Origin: Candidatus Sulfotelmatobacter sp.
GTDB lineage: Bacteria; Acidobacteriota; Terriglobia; Terriglobales; Acidobacteriaceae
DNA: 64,000 nt
Direction: 5' to 3'
Assembly: GCA_036500765.1 (NCBI GenBank)
Contig: DASYBM010000004.1
Span: 682,001-746,000 of the forward strand
In this document: positions 23,781 through 31,262 of the stretch, piece by piece
Layout of the letters: each line of letters begins with the position of its first letter
Position numbering within the stretch: the stretch's first letter is position 1
The notes under the pieces: generated by a model
Databases searched by the model: none
Told to the model about the DNA's origin: nothing
Seen by the model: only the letters and a program-made list of their open reading frames with translations
Translations under genes and position numbers: made by a program

Positions 23781-24714
23781 CCGGAAGATATTCCAAGGCT
23801 GCGCCAGCCAATGCCACATACACTTCGCGAGCAGGAGGCATTCCGCGCAGCACTTTCAGATGCCGCTTTACCGTATTTACATCGCCGCGCACCATCGGCC
23901 CGCTGAACCCGTCCGCCGCGCCGAACGCCGCATAATTCGCCAACGTCTGCCGCAGGATCGGAAGCATCCGTTGCTTCACCGCCCTGCGATTCACTCCCGC
24001 CAATGCCGCCACGTGCTCGGTCGTAGCCAGTAGGGCCGTGAGCAAGGGCGAGGCAAACGTCCCCCACGCGTGATACGCCGCCTTGTCGTCCTTGCGAATC
24101 GCGTACGCAATTCCGCCCAGGTCTTTCACCAGTCTCCGCGCCATCCGCACCGCGCTTGCGTCACCTTCGATCGCGAATGGAACTCCGGCCAGCGCGCGCG
24201 ACTCTCGCATAGATGATCGTCGCCCTGTCGCCCCTCGCACAAACGTCATCAACGGATGCACCGACGCTACCGCCGCTCCGCGCTCGCGCAGCACGCTGAG
24301 TTCGTCACTGCTAAGCGCCCCGCTCGAATGCAGCGCCACAGTTCCCTTCCAATCGAACTTATCCCACTCAAACTCCGGTTGCCCCGTTCTTCTCGCGTTC
24401 TTTGCGAAAGAGCCTACCCTGAGCTTGTCGAAGCGGCGGGGAGTTTGACTCAATGCAAGTGCCGCAGCTCGAATCTCGCCATCCGGCACACAAAACCAGA
24501 TCACATCAGCGGAAACTCCCGAGAGATCGTATGACGCGTGAGCGCCAACCATCGCGGCCAGCCTCTGCGCCTTTGTTGACGATGCCGTCCGAGGCGACCT
24601 TTCCGAGGACCGCGCAATCACCGCCGCAATCGAATATGCCGCCCGCAGTAGGGCCGGAGCCAGCGCCGTCCCAAAACTTCCCGCCCCCACAATCGCGATC
24701 CGCGGCCTCGCCAT
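23731..24714 (-). CDS. Rossmann-like/DUF2520 oxidoreductase-like protein
   Basis: 327 residues. An N-terminal dinucleotide fold (IAIVGAGSFGTALAPALL) and a C-terminal helical DUF2520 domain (about residues 190-320, YHAWGTFASPLLTALLA) resemble F420-dependent NADP oxidoreductase/ketopantoate-reductase-like proteins of unknown substrate. Between VPDGEIRAAALALS and the HSSGALSSDEL motif there is an unusual Arg-rich stretch (residues about 90-112) that corresponds to a palindromic repeat at 24381-24442 inserted in frame. Start ATG 24714 or 24726; neither has a clear ribosome-binding site. Confidence 0.82.
   Translation of the reverse strand: MARPRIAIVGAGSFGTALAPALLRAAYSIAAVIARSSERSPRTASSTKAQRLAAMVGAHASYDLSGVSADVIWFCVPDGEIRAAALALSQTPRRFDKLRVGSFAKNARRTGQPEFEWDKFDWKGTVALHSSGALSSDELSVLRERGAAVASVHPLMTFVRGATGRRSSMRESRALAGVPFAIEGDASAVRMARRLVKDLGGIAYAIRKDDKAAYHAWGTFASPLLTALLATTEHVAALAGVNRRAVKQRMLPILRQTLANYAAFGAADGFSGPMVRGDVNTVKRHLKVLRGMPPAREVYVALAGAALEYLPVKNKKSLKRILDSARE
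24381..24442. repeat. Palindromic repeat inside a coding region (CTTGTCGAAG family)
   Basis: Contains TTCTCGCGTTCTTTGCGAA followed by CCTACCCTGAGCTTGTCGAA. The same two modules occur at 39180-39252 and 53498-53587. It lies inside the DUF2520-protein gene and keeps the frame, adding roughly 20 Arg/Lys-rich residues on the minus strand. Confidence 0.7.
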
Positions 24715-24837
24715 GCCGGGCAGCATAGCAGGAAAAACGGGCGTCAGGGATCGGCCCTCAGGTTTCGGACTCCGGGGTCTAGGCGTCCACCGCCCCCGCT
24801 CCAAAATCCAAGAACCCAAGGCGTGAGGCCCGATATC

Positions 24838-24869
24838 TGAAGTCCGAGGTCAAAGGTCCGAGGTCTGAC
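24838..24869. repeat. GTCCGAG heptamer repeats, left of Nudix gene
   Basis: Degenerate tandem heptamers (AGTCCGAGGTC, AGGTCCGAGGTC) just upstream of the Nudix gene. They are in opposite orientation to the array at 25473-25520 on the other side of that gene. Another short copy is near 26166-26190. Confidence 0.6.
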
Positions 24870-24909
24870 GCCAGCGCTTAACCTCCGACGCCTGCTTTAT
24901 ATTATTTCC

Positions 24910-25464
24910 ATGCCGAAATCGTCTTCCCCCAAAGCCCGCATCGTCTCCTCCCGCACCGTATATCGCGGTCCAGTCTTCTCGGTCAGCACCGACTACGTTC
25001 AGGAGCCCGGCGGCGTAAGCGTTCGCCGCGACATCATTCATCACTCTGGCTCAGTCGTGGTATTGGCAGTCGACGATTCCGCCCCAGCCCCTCGCATCCT
25101 TCTAGAGCGCCAATATCGCCACGCCGCCAACGAATATCTATGGGAGCTGCCCGCTGGGCGCATCGATCCTGGCGAAAAAGAACTCGCCGCCGCCAAGCGC
25201 GAACTCCTGGAAGAAACTGGATATAACGCCCGCAAGTGGAAGCGCATCCTGAAGTTCTATGCCAGCCCCGGCTTCGTCGCCGAAACCATGTCGGTCTTCC
25301 TGGCCACCGGCCTTCGAGCCGGCGAAGCGCAGCCCGAAGAAGACGAAATCATCCACATTCGCATGGTCCCGCTGCCGAAAGCGGTAAGCATGGTCCTCCG
25401 CGGCACTATTCAGGATGCCAAGACCATCGCCTCCGTCCTCTGGCTCGATCACATGTCTCGCTGA
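24910..25464 (+). CDS. Nudix hydrolase (ADP-ribose pyrophosphatase-like)
   Basis: 184 residues with a complete Nudix box from Gly83 to Tyr105 (GRIDPGEKELAAAK then RELLEETGY), giving the metal-binding Glu residues. Upstream elements (VVLAV, RQYRHAANEYLWELPAG) match the ADP-ribose pyrophosphatase/NUDT5 branch, which splits ADP-ribose to AMP and ribose 5-phosphate. Substrate is an inference. A TATATT lies 6 bp before the ATG with no ribosome-binding site, a possible leaderless start. The gene is flanked by inverted arrays of a 7-bp repeat. Confidence 0.92.
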   Translation: MPKSSSPKARIVSSRTVYRGPVFSVSTDYVQEPGGVSVRRDIIHHSGSVVVLAVDDSAPAPRILLERQYRHAANEYLWELPAGRIDPGEKELAAAKRELLEETGYNARKWKRILKFYASPGFVAETMSVFLATGLRAGEAQPEEDEIIHIRMVPLPKAVSMVLRGTIQDAKTIASVLWLDHMSR

Positions 25465-25472
25465 CTCGGGCG

Positions 25473-25520
25473 TTCGGACCCTCAGACTTCGGACTTCGGA
25501 CCTCGGACCTCAGACCTCGG
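25473..25520. repeat. Tandem 7-bp repeat array, right of Nudix gene
   Basis: At least five consecutive heptamers of pattern YTCRGAC: CTCAGAC, TTCGGAC, TTCGGAC, CTCGGAC, CTCAGAC, with one more TTCGGAC 1 bp before. It starts 8 bp after the Nudix stop codon. Confidence 0.75.
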
Positions 25521-25737
25521 CCACCTCGGCACTGTGTGTGTTTGTCATTCCCAGCAACGCGAGTAACCTGCGTTTTGCCGTCGATTCGCCATGAACCAGT
25601 CGACTTCCGTGGAGAGTCCTTTAGGTCGTGCAGAGCAAACCGCCGACGGCGGATGCCGTTGCCCCACTCCTGACGCCTGACGCAAGATTTCGATTCTCTT
25701 ATGTCCTATTGCGTACTTTTTTGCCGTACGTTCGTCC

Positions 25738-25766
25738 TTGACAGCCTACCCTTAGCCTTCCAAAAT
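25738..25766 (+). promoter_or_regulatory. Sigma-70-type promoter of the cold-shock gene
   Basis: Perfect -35 TTGACA (25738-25743), 17-bp spacer, and a -10-like CAAAAT (25761-25766, 4 of 6 consensus). Transcription would begin near 25773, giving a leader of about 70 nt. Confidence 0.6.
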
Positions 25767-25844
25767 GCATCTTATTGTCCGTAATTATTGCGGGCACGCC
25801 TTCGACCCCCAAGGTAGGACGTGCAGAAAGATAGGGGTTGTTAC

Positions 25845-26054
25845 GTGGAACGTATGAAAGGAACTGTGAAGTGGTTTAATAACGCTAAAGGCTACGGCTT
25901 CATTGGCCGCGCGGATGGACCGGACGTATTTGTTCACTACAGCGCAATCACCTCCGAGGGATACAAAAGCCTGCAGGAAGGCGACACGGTGGAGTTCGAA
26001 ATCACCGAGGGTCAGAAGGGTCCGCAAGCAGCGAACGTAACCAAAGCTGCGTAG
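25845..26054 (+). CDS. Cold-shock DNA/RNA-binding protein (CspA family)
   Basis: 69-residue single cold-shock domain protein with RNP1 (KGYGFI) and RNP2 (VFVHY) motifs and the usual [13 protein letters not shown] opening. It binds single-stranded RNA/DNA and acts as an RNA chaperone in the cytoplasm. The GTG at 25845 has an AGGGG seven bases upstream, so it is preferred; the ATG at 25854 gives the more usual N terminus but lacks a site. A promoter and a leader of about 70 nt precede it, consistent with post-transcriptional cold control. Confidence 0.94.
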   Translation: MERMKGTVKWFNNAKGYGFIGRADGPDVFVHYSAITSEGYKSLQEGDTVEFEITEGQKGPQAANVTKAA

Positions 26055-26259
26055 CGCGCGACTCGGATCCGATGGCACGAGCGCGTCGTCGTGTGTAGCA
26101 CGAAACGCCGCGTAGCATGCACAGTCCTGTCCCCTAAATCTATTCGTTGGCAAATATCCCACCTAAGCATAAGGTCGAAGGTCCGAGGCCGAAGCTTTAG
26201 ACCCAACGCCCAACGCCGGCTCTCTAGCCCTGCGTCGCAATCTTGTTTATCTTTATCGC

Positions 26260-28002
26260 GTGGACAACAAGGCCATCGCCAACATCCTCTACGAAACCGC
26301 CGACCTGCTCGAAATCGATGGGCAGGATTCCTTCCGCATCCGTTCCTACCGCAATGCCGCGCAGGCCATCGAAAACCACTCGCAACAAATCCACAGCCTG
26401 ATCGCCGACCCCAAGCAGGTTCTCGCTATCCCCGGCATCGGGAAAGGCATGCTCAACAATCTGAAGGAGCTTTTCGACACGGGCAAGCTCGCCATGCAGA
26501 CTGAACTGCTCGAGAAATATCACTCCTCGATGCTCCAGTTGCTGAAAATTCAAGGCCTCGGCCCCAAGACCATCGCCCTGATCTGGAGCGCCTACAAAGT
26601 CAGCGACGTCGACGGCGTCGAGAAACTGGCGCAGGAAGGAAAAATCCGCGAACTGCCGCGCATGGGCGAGAAGCACGAAGCCAAGCTGCTGAAGGCCATA
26701 GCCGACTATCGCCGCATCAGCGGCCGCTTCCTCATCGACGCCGCCGAAATCGAGGCCGAAAAACTCACCGAATATATCCAGCGCTTCCCTGGCATCGAGA
26801 AGATTACGCCCGCCGGATCGCTGCGCCGCGGCCGCGATACTGTCGGCGATCTCGATATCCTCGTGACTGGCAAGGCTACCACCACCGAAGAAGGCCGCCA
26901 GCAGGCCATCGCCCACGTCGCAAAATATCCGCCGCTCATGGACATCATCGCCAGCGGCGACAACAAAATCAGCTTTCACCTGCGCAGCGGCCTCCAGGTC
27001 GACGTGCGCCTGCTGCCGCCGGAATCTTTCGGCGCAGCCATGCAGTATTTCACCGGATCGAAGGCCCACAACGTGGCCCTCCGCCAGCGCGCCCTGAAAA
27101 TGGGCTACACGCTAAACGAATACAGCTTGGCAACATTGGAAGATGAGAAGCCGGTCGCGGGAAAAACCGAAGAAGAAATTTATTCCAAGCTCAAGCTCGA
27201 CTACATTCCGCCCGAGATGCGCGAGAATCTAGGCGAAATCGATCTCGCCCAGAATCACGCCCTGCCGGAGTTGATCATTCAATCCGATCTCAAAGGCGAT
27301 GTCCACATGCACACCGTCGAAACCGACGGCCGCAACACGATCGCCGAGATGGCCGAAGCCGCCAAAGCCCGCGGCTATCAGTACATGGCCATCACCGACC
27401 ACTCCAAAAATCTCGCCTTCGCCAACGGCCTCGACGACACCCGCGCCCTCGCCCACATCCAGCGCATCCGCGAAGCTGGCCAGCAGATCGACGGCATCAC
27501 CATCTTCGCCGGCATTGAAGTCGACATCCTCGCCGACGGCGACCTCGACCTTTCCGACGACGTACTGGCGCAAATGGATCTCGTCATCGCCAGCGTGCAC
27601 TCGGTCTTCAATCAGGAGCCGGCCAAGATGACCGAGCGCCTCTTGAAAGCGATCGCGAATCCAAACACTTCCATCCTCGGACATCCCACCGGCCGCATCC
27701 AGCTTCGCCGCGATGCCTACGGCTTCGACATGCACGCCGTCCTCACCGCGGCGGCGAAACACAGAGTCGCCATGGAGTTGAATGCCTATCCCGACCGCCT
27801 CGACCTGAACGACGTTCATCTCCGCCAGGCCAAGCAGCAAGGCGTAAAGATCGTCATCAATACCGACGCCCATCACACCTCGCACATGGAAAAAATTCGC
27901 TACGGCGTCCTGCAAGCAAGACGCGCGTGGCTGACGAAAGACGACGTGCTGAACACGCTGCCCACAAAAGAATTCGCCAGAGCCATGAAGCATGCCCGGT
28001 GA
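26260..28002 (+). CDS. polX: DNA polymerase/3'-5' exonuclease PolX
   Basis: 580-residue family X DNA polymerase fused to a PHP domain, a cytoplasmic base-excision repair enzyme. Order: N-terminal helix-hairpin-helix 8-kDa domain (FRIRSYRNAAQAIE, AIPGIGKGM), second HhH (QGLGPKTIALIW), nucleotidyltransferase motif GSLRRGRDTVGDLDIL with the catalytic Asp pair, and from about residue 345 the PHP domain (DVHMHTVETDGRNT, AITDHSKNLA, HPTGR, NTDAHHT) which supplies the Mn-dependent exonuclease. Length equals bacterial PolX. Start is GTG with no ribosome-binding site; a TATCTT lies 6 bp upstream. Confidence 0.96.
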   Translation: MDNKAIANILYETADLLEIDGQDSFRIRSYRNAAQAIENHSQQIHSLIADPKQVLAIPGIGKGMLNNLKELFDTGKLAMQTELLEKYHSSMLQLLKIQGLGPKTIALIWSAYKVSDVDGVEKLAQEGKIRELPRMGEKHEAKLLKAIADYRRISGRFLIDAAEIEAEKLTEYIQRFPGIEKITPAGSLRRGRDTVGDLDILVTGKATTTEEGRQQAIAHVAKYPPLMDIIASGDNKISFHLRSGLQVDVRLLPPESFGAAMQYFTGSKAHNVALRQRALKMGYTLNEYSLATLEDEKPVAGKTEEEIYSKLKLDYIPPEMRENLGEIDLAQNHALPELIIQSDLKGDVHMHTVETDGRNTIAEMAEAAKARGYQYMAITDHSKNLAFANGLDDTRALAHIQRIREAGQQIDGITIFAGIEVDILADGDLDLSDDVLAQMDLVIASVHSVFNQEPAKMTERLLKAIANPNTSILGHPTGRIQLRRDAYGFDMHAVLTAAAKHRVAMELNAYPDRLDLNDVHLRQAKQQGVKIVINTDAHHTSHMEKIRYGVLQARRAWLTKDDVLNTLPTKEFARAMKHAR

Positions 28003-28108
28003 GAAAGTTCCCTGGCGTCCTGTGCGGTTCAAGTTCTTGCTTTTGCGCGAATGGAAGGAAATCAAAGACGTTTACCGCACTCGAAGTCGCGTCTGCTGCA
28101 GAGCAAGC

Positions 28109-28146
28109 GTAGAATCACCGCATAACTGTAGAATCACCGCATAACT
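28109..28146. repeat. 19-bp perfect tandem duplication upstream of a gene
   Basis: Two adjacent identical copies of GTAGAATCACCGCATAACT (28109-28127 and 28128-28146), ending 1 bp before the ATG at 28148. Each copy contains TAGAAT, a -10-like hexamer. Confidence 0.9.
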
Positions 28147-28147
28147 T

Positions 28148-28726
28148 ATGACTGACCCGACTCCCGGCCCCGTACCGAAACCTCCCGCACGGCCCGCCGG
28201 GCCAACCATCAACATCGGCGAAGAATATGGCACGGCAAAGAAGAATCTGCCGCCCGCCAGAATCGTCATGCTTGCCGTTCTCGCCGTCATGATCGTGGTC
28301 TTCATCGCTTCATTCTTAAAACGAGCCCGGCCGCAGGCCTCGGGAACGCTCGACAATGTGGCCGCCGTCGAAATTCCCGGGCAGGATTCCACCATGGTGG
28401 CGCTCACCTTCACCCTGCGTAATACCAGCGACAAAACCCTCTACGTGCGCAGCCTGGAGAGCGCAATTAAAATGCCCAGCGGAGATTCCGTGGCCGACGC
28501 CGTCTCGGCTGTCGATTTCGATCGCTATTTCCAGGCCTTCCCCACCCTGAAGGTCGGCTCGCAGCCGCCACTCTCGCCAGAAGCCAAGGTGCAACCCGGC
28601 GAGACTGTCATGCGCACGATCATCGTGGTCTTTCCCCTCACCCTCGATAAATTCAGCCGGCGCACCCTCACCAGCGTAGTGGTCTGGCCCTACAACGAGA
28701 CCGTGCCGGTTGTATGCAGCAAGTGA
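28148..28726 (+). CDS. Membrane-anchored hypothetical protein
   Basis: 192 residues of unknown function. A Pro-rich cytoplasmic N terminus of about 40 residues is followed by one transmembrane helix (IVMLAVLAVMIVVFIASFL) and an extracytoplasmic domain of about 130 residues with a beta-sandwich look (MVALTFTLRNTSDKTLYVRSL, QPGETVMRTIIVVFPL), as in DUF4352-like or FxLYD-like modules. The tail has a single Cys. The gene starts directly after a duplicated 19-bp unit that contains a -10-like box. Confidence 0.7.
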   Translation: MTDPTPGPVPKPPARPAGPTINIGEEYGTAKKNLPPARIVMLAVLAVMIVVFIASFLKRARPQASGTLDNVAAVEIPGQDSTMVALTFTLRNTSDKTLYVRSLESAIKMPSGDSVADAVSAVDFDRYFQAFPTLKVGSQPPLSPEAKVQPGETVMRTIIVVFPLTLDKFSRRTLTSVVVWPYNETVPVVCSK

Positions 28727-28779
28727 TCGGAGTCCGCACCCAGAAAATGCTCCGCACGTTTTTGGCGAAATGTTTTTCT

Positions 28780-28809
28780 ATAATGTCTCGCTGCATAATG
28801 TCTCGCAGC
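28780..28809. repeat. 15-bp tandem duplication containing a -10-like box
   Basis: ATAATGTCTCGCTGC (28780-28794) followed by ATAATGTCTCGCAGC (28795-28809), one mismatch. The preceding T gives TATAAT at 28779 and the junction gives CATAAT at 28794, so the duplication yields two -10-like hexamers 15 bp apart, upstream of the lactonase gene. Confidence 0.85.
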
Positions 28810-28824
28810 CCCTATGCTGACCCT

Positions 28825-29997
28825 ATGAAAATCACTCGCGTTTCTTTTCATGCACTGACGCTGCTGCTCAGTCTCAACCTGTTAACCGTTGCCGCTGCCG
28901 CGGCCACTGCACCGGGCAAGTATTTTTTCTACGTCGGCACCTACACCGAAGAGGGCAGCAAGAGCAAGGGCATCTACGCCTACCGCTATGATGCCGCGAC
29001 CGGCGACATCGCTCCGCTCGGCCTGGCCGCGGAAACGACAAACCCATCTTTTGTCGCGCTGCACCCCAACGGCCGATTTCTCTATGCGGTGAATGAAGTT
29101 GGAAACTACAAGGGACCCAACAGCGGAGGCGTAAGCGCGTTCGCGATCGATCGCTCCACCGGCAAACTGACTTTTTTGAATGAAATGGCATCGCACGGCG
29201 CCGATCCTTGCTACATCACCGTCGACAAAACGGGAACGTATGTGCTGGTCGCGAACTACACCGGGGGCAGCGTCGCCGTATTCCCCGTGCTCGCCGATGG
29301 CAAACTCGGCGAGGCGTCCGCTTTCGTGCAACACACGGGCCACGGCCCCAACGCGCAGCGCCAGGAGGGACCTCACGCCCACTCGATCGACCTCTCGCCC
29401 GACAACCGCTTCGCCATGGTCGACGATCTCGGCCTTGACGAACTGCTGGTCTACAAGTTTGACAACGCCAAGGGAGCGCTCACGCCGAACGATCCCCCAT
29501 TCGCCAGGCTCGACCCCGGCGTGGGTCCACGCCATTTTGCGCTCCATCCCAACGGGAAATTCGCATACGTAGTCGCCGAAATGGGACGCACAGTCACGGC
29601 ATTTTCGTACGATCCCGCAACTGGAACGTTGAAATCCTTGCAGACCGTCACGACTCTGCCCAAAAACTTTAGCGGGCGAAACGACGACGCGGAAATTCAA
29701 GTGCATCCTTCGGGCAAGTTTCTTTACGCTTCCAATCGTGGTGACGACAGCATCGCCGTCTTCGCCATCGACCAGGCGACCGGAAAACTCACACAGCAGG
29801 AAATCGTTTCTACCCAGGGAAAGGAACCCCGCCACTTTGAGATTGACCCGACCGGAGCTTTGCTGTTCGCGGAGAATCAGAAGTCGGACAACGTCGTAGT
29901 CTTCCGCATCGACCAGACGACGGGTAACCTGACGCCCACGGAAAAGACTTTCGATGTGGCATCACCGGTATGCATTAAGTTTTTGAAAATTCAGTGA
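28825..29997 (+). CDS. Secreted lactonase-family beta-propeller protein
   Basis: 390 residues. Signal peptide (HALTLLLSLNLLTVAAAAA) then a seven-bladed propeller with repeated HPNGRFLYAVNE, HPNGKFAYVVAE and HPSGKFLYASNR-type blades and an N-terminal FFYVGTYT. This is the lactonase/6-phosphogluconolactonase (YbhE/Pgl) fold; here the signal peptide places it in the periplasm, so cytosolic Pgl activity is doubtful. Start ATG 28825 is chosen for the signal peptide; the open frame extends back to 28714 over the tandem repeat. Confidence 0.88.
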   Translation: MKITRVSFHALTLLLSLNLLTVAAAAATAPGKYFFYVGTYTEEGSKSKGIYAYRYDAATGDIAPLGLAAETTNPSFVALHPNGRFLYAVNEVGNYKGPNSGGVSAFAIDRSTGKLTFLNEMASHGADPCYITVDKTGTYVLVANYTGGSVAVFPVLADGKLGEASAFVQHTGHGPNAQRQEGPHAHSIDLSPDNRFAMVDDLGLDELLVYKFDNAKGALTPNDPPFARLDPGVGPRHFALHPNGKFAYVVAEMGRTVTAFSYDPATGTLKSLQTVTTLPKNFSGRNDDAEIQVHPSGKFLYASNRGDDSIAVFAIDQATGKLTQQEIVSTQGKEPRHFEIDPTGALLFAENQKSDNVVVFRIDQTTGNLTPTEKTFDVASPVCIKFLKIQ

Positions 29998-30323
29998 GCG
30001 GGTCGCTTCGGCAAATGGCCCGCCCCGCGATTCCTGGACGCGTAGTCGCGGTTGCAGGTTCCGGGACGCACTGCGGTGCATGGCTTTTTCGCCACTCGAG
30101 AATGGAGAGATAAATCGGTTTAACGATCGTTTTTAAGTCATTGATTTAACTGTAGTTACTAGACTTATTTTCAACAGAGCGAGCACCCCTGAACGGCGCA
30201 CTGGGTCGGTTTCTTGCGGCGATTGCACCAGATTGGGTGCATCTAAGACAAACGTTGCCCGATCCCTAAAATTTGTTTCCCCGGGTTTCTCTCCGTTGCA
30301 ATGGCCTTAGATACCCATTGCCC
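29998..30323. other. Intergenic region between convergent genes
   Basis: 326 bp between convergent genes. Includes a short hairpin GCACC-AGATT-GGTGC-type (near 30225) without a T-run and an A+T-rich patch at 30115-30175. No gene, clear terminator or repeat was recognised. Confidence 0.4.
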
Positions 30324-31136
30324 TTAGTTCGCCGTCACCGGAACCGGCGCGCTCTTGGGCGTACTGAGGTAGCCTGTGGCTTTGTTCTTGTCCACCGTCC
30401 ACACCACCAACTCGAATAGCAGGTGATCGCGGCCGGAGTAGAACTGGATGGGCTCGGCGACGTTGCGATCTTTCTTCTCGATGGTCTTGTCGTCGGAGGT
30501 CACATTCATCGTGAACTTACCTCGCTTGGTGTCTGCCTTCTTCAGTTGCAGGCTGACCGTCGACACCGGCTGCGGCCTGGCGCCGCGCAGTAGAGTGAAC
30601 TCGTAGTAGTTGCGGTCGCCCTTATGCTTCAGCACTTCCAGGTCGCTGGCGGTATGGGCGACTAATCCGCTTTGCACGCCGAGATCGCCAATCGTGCTCT
30701 GGAGCTTGGCTTTCGTGGCTTCCAGGTCGGCCTTGGTGGAAGCGACATCGGTCTTCACTCCGCCGACATCCGTTCTTACACCGGTTATTTCTCCGCTCAC
30801 CGCACTGATCTGCGCCTTCTGTTCCTGTTCCAGGCGGATGGAGGCTGCCTTCTGTTCGGCTTGTAACTCAGCAGCGCGCTGCGCCAGTTCCCTCTTAGTC
30901 ATGCCGGCCTGTTTCGCCAGCGTCTCTTCCTGGGCTTCCGCAGTTTGCATCCGATTTTGCAGTTCCTTTACCTGGAGTTGGCTGATGCCGAAATCTTGGG
31001 TCAGTTTGGCCACGTCCTGGTGCTGCGCGTACTGCGCATACCCGAAGCCCGCCACCACCAGAACCGCCAGGACCATCAGAATCCACTTTCCGGCATTTGA
31101 CTGCTGTACGGGTACTTCATAGCCTTCATCGGCCAT
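30324..31136 (-). CDS. Membrane-anchored coiled-coil protein
   Basis: 270 residues, unknown function. Short acidic N terminus, one transmembrane helix (WILMVLAVLVVAGFGYAQYA), then a long coiled coil at about residues 50-165 rich in Gln/Glu/Ala/Lys with a run of 11-residue-like steps (TDVGGVKTDVASTKADLEATKA). A C-terminal beta-rich domain of about 90 residues follows (YYEFTLLRGARPQPV, VWTVDKNKATGYLSTP). The ATG at 31136 has AGGAGG eight bases upstream and is preferred to 31163. The architecture suggests a periplasmic spacer or tether. Confidence 0.78.
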   Translation of the reverse strand: MADEGYEVPVQQSNAGKWILMVLAVLVVAGFGYAQYAQHQDVAKLTQDFGISQLQVKELQNRMQTAEAQEETLAKQAGMTKRELAQRAAELQAEQKAASIRLEQEQKAQISAVSGEITGVRTDVGGVKTDVASTKADLEATKAKLQSTIGDLGVQSGLVAHTASDLEVLKHKGDRNYYEFTLLRGARPQPVSTVSLQLKKADTKRGKFTMNVTSDDKTIEKKDRNVAEPIQFYSGRDHLLFELVVWTVDKNKATGYLSTPKSAPVPVTAN

Positions 31137-31262
31137 ACGCTCTTCCTCCTCAGGAAGCTTCAATAGATTGCAGGGATCTATTCATTGTTGAGCAGGATCA
31201 ATCGCAGTGTCAATTGCCTTGCGCGATGCCGAATTCGGCGCAGAATGAGTAACCTCTCATGC

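Larger units (their letters stand above)
25465..25844. other. Intergenic region upstream of the cold-shock gene
   Basis: 380 bp. Holds the heptamer array at 25473-25520 and, near the right end, a consensus-like promoter and a long untranslated leader of about 70 bp before the cold-shock gene, as is usual for csp messages. A CGTAC/GTACG hairpin lies just before the -35 box. No gene was seen. Confidence 0.55.

Noticed and set aside
26224..28065. Two long open frames on the minus strand under polX
   Set aside because: polX shows complete catalytic motifs in frame; the antisense products have no motifs and are typical of high-G+C shadows.
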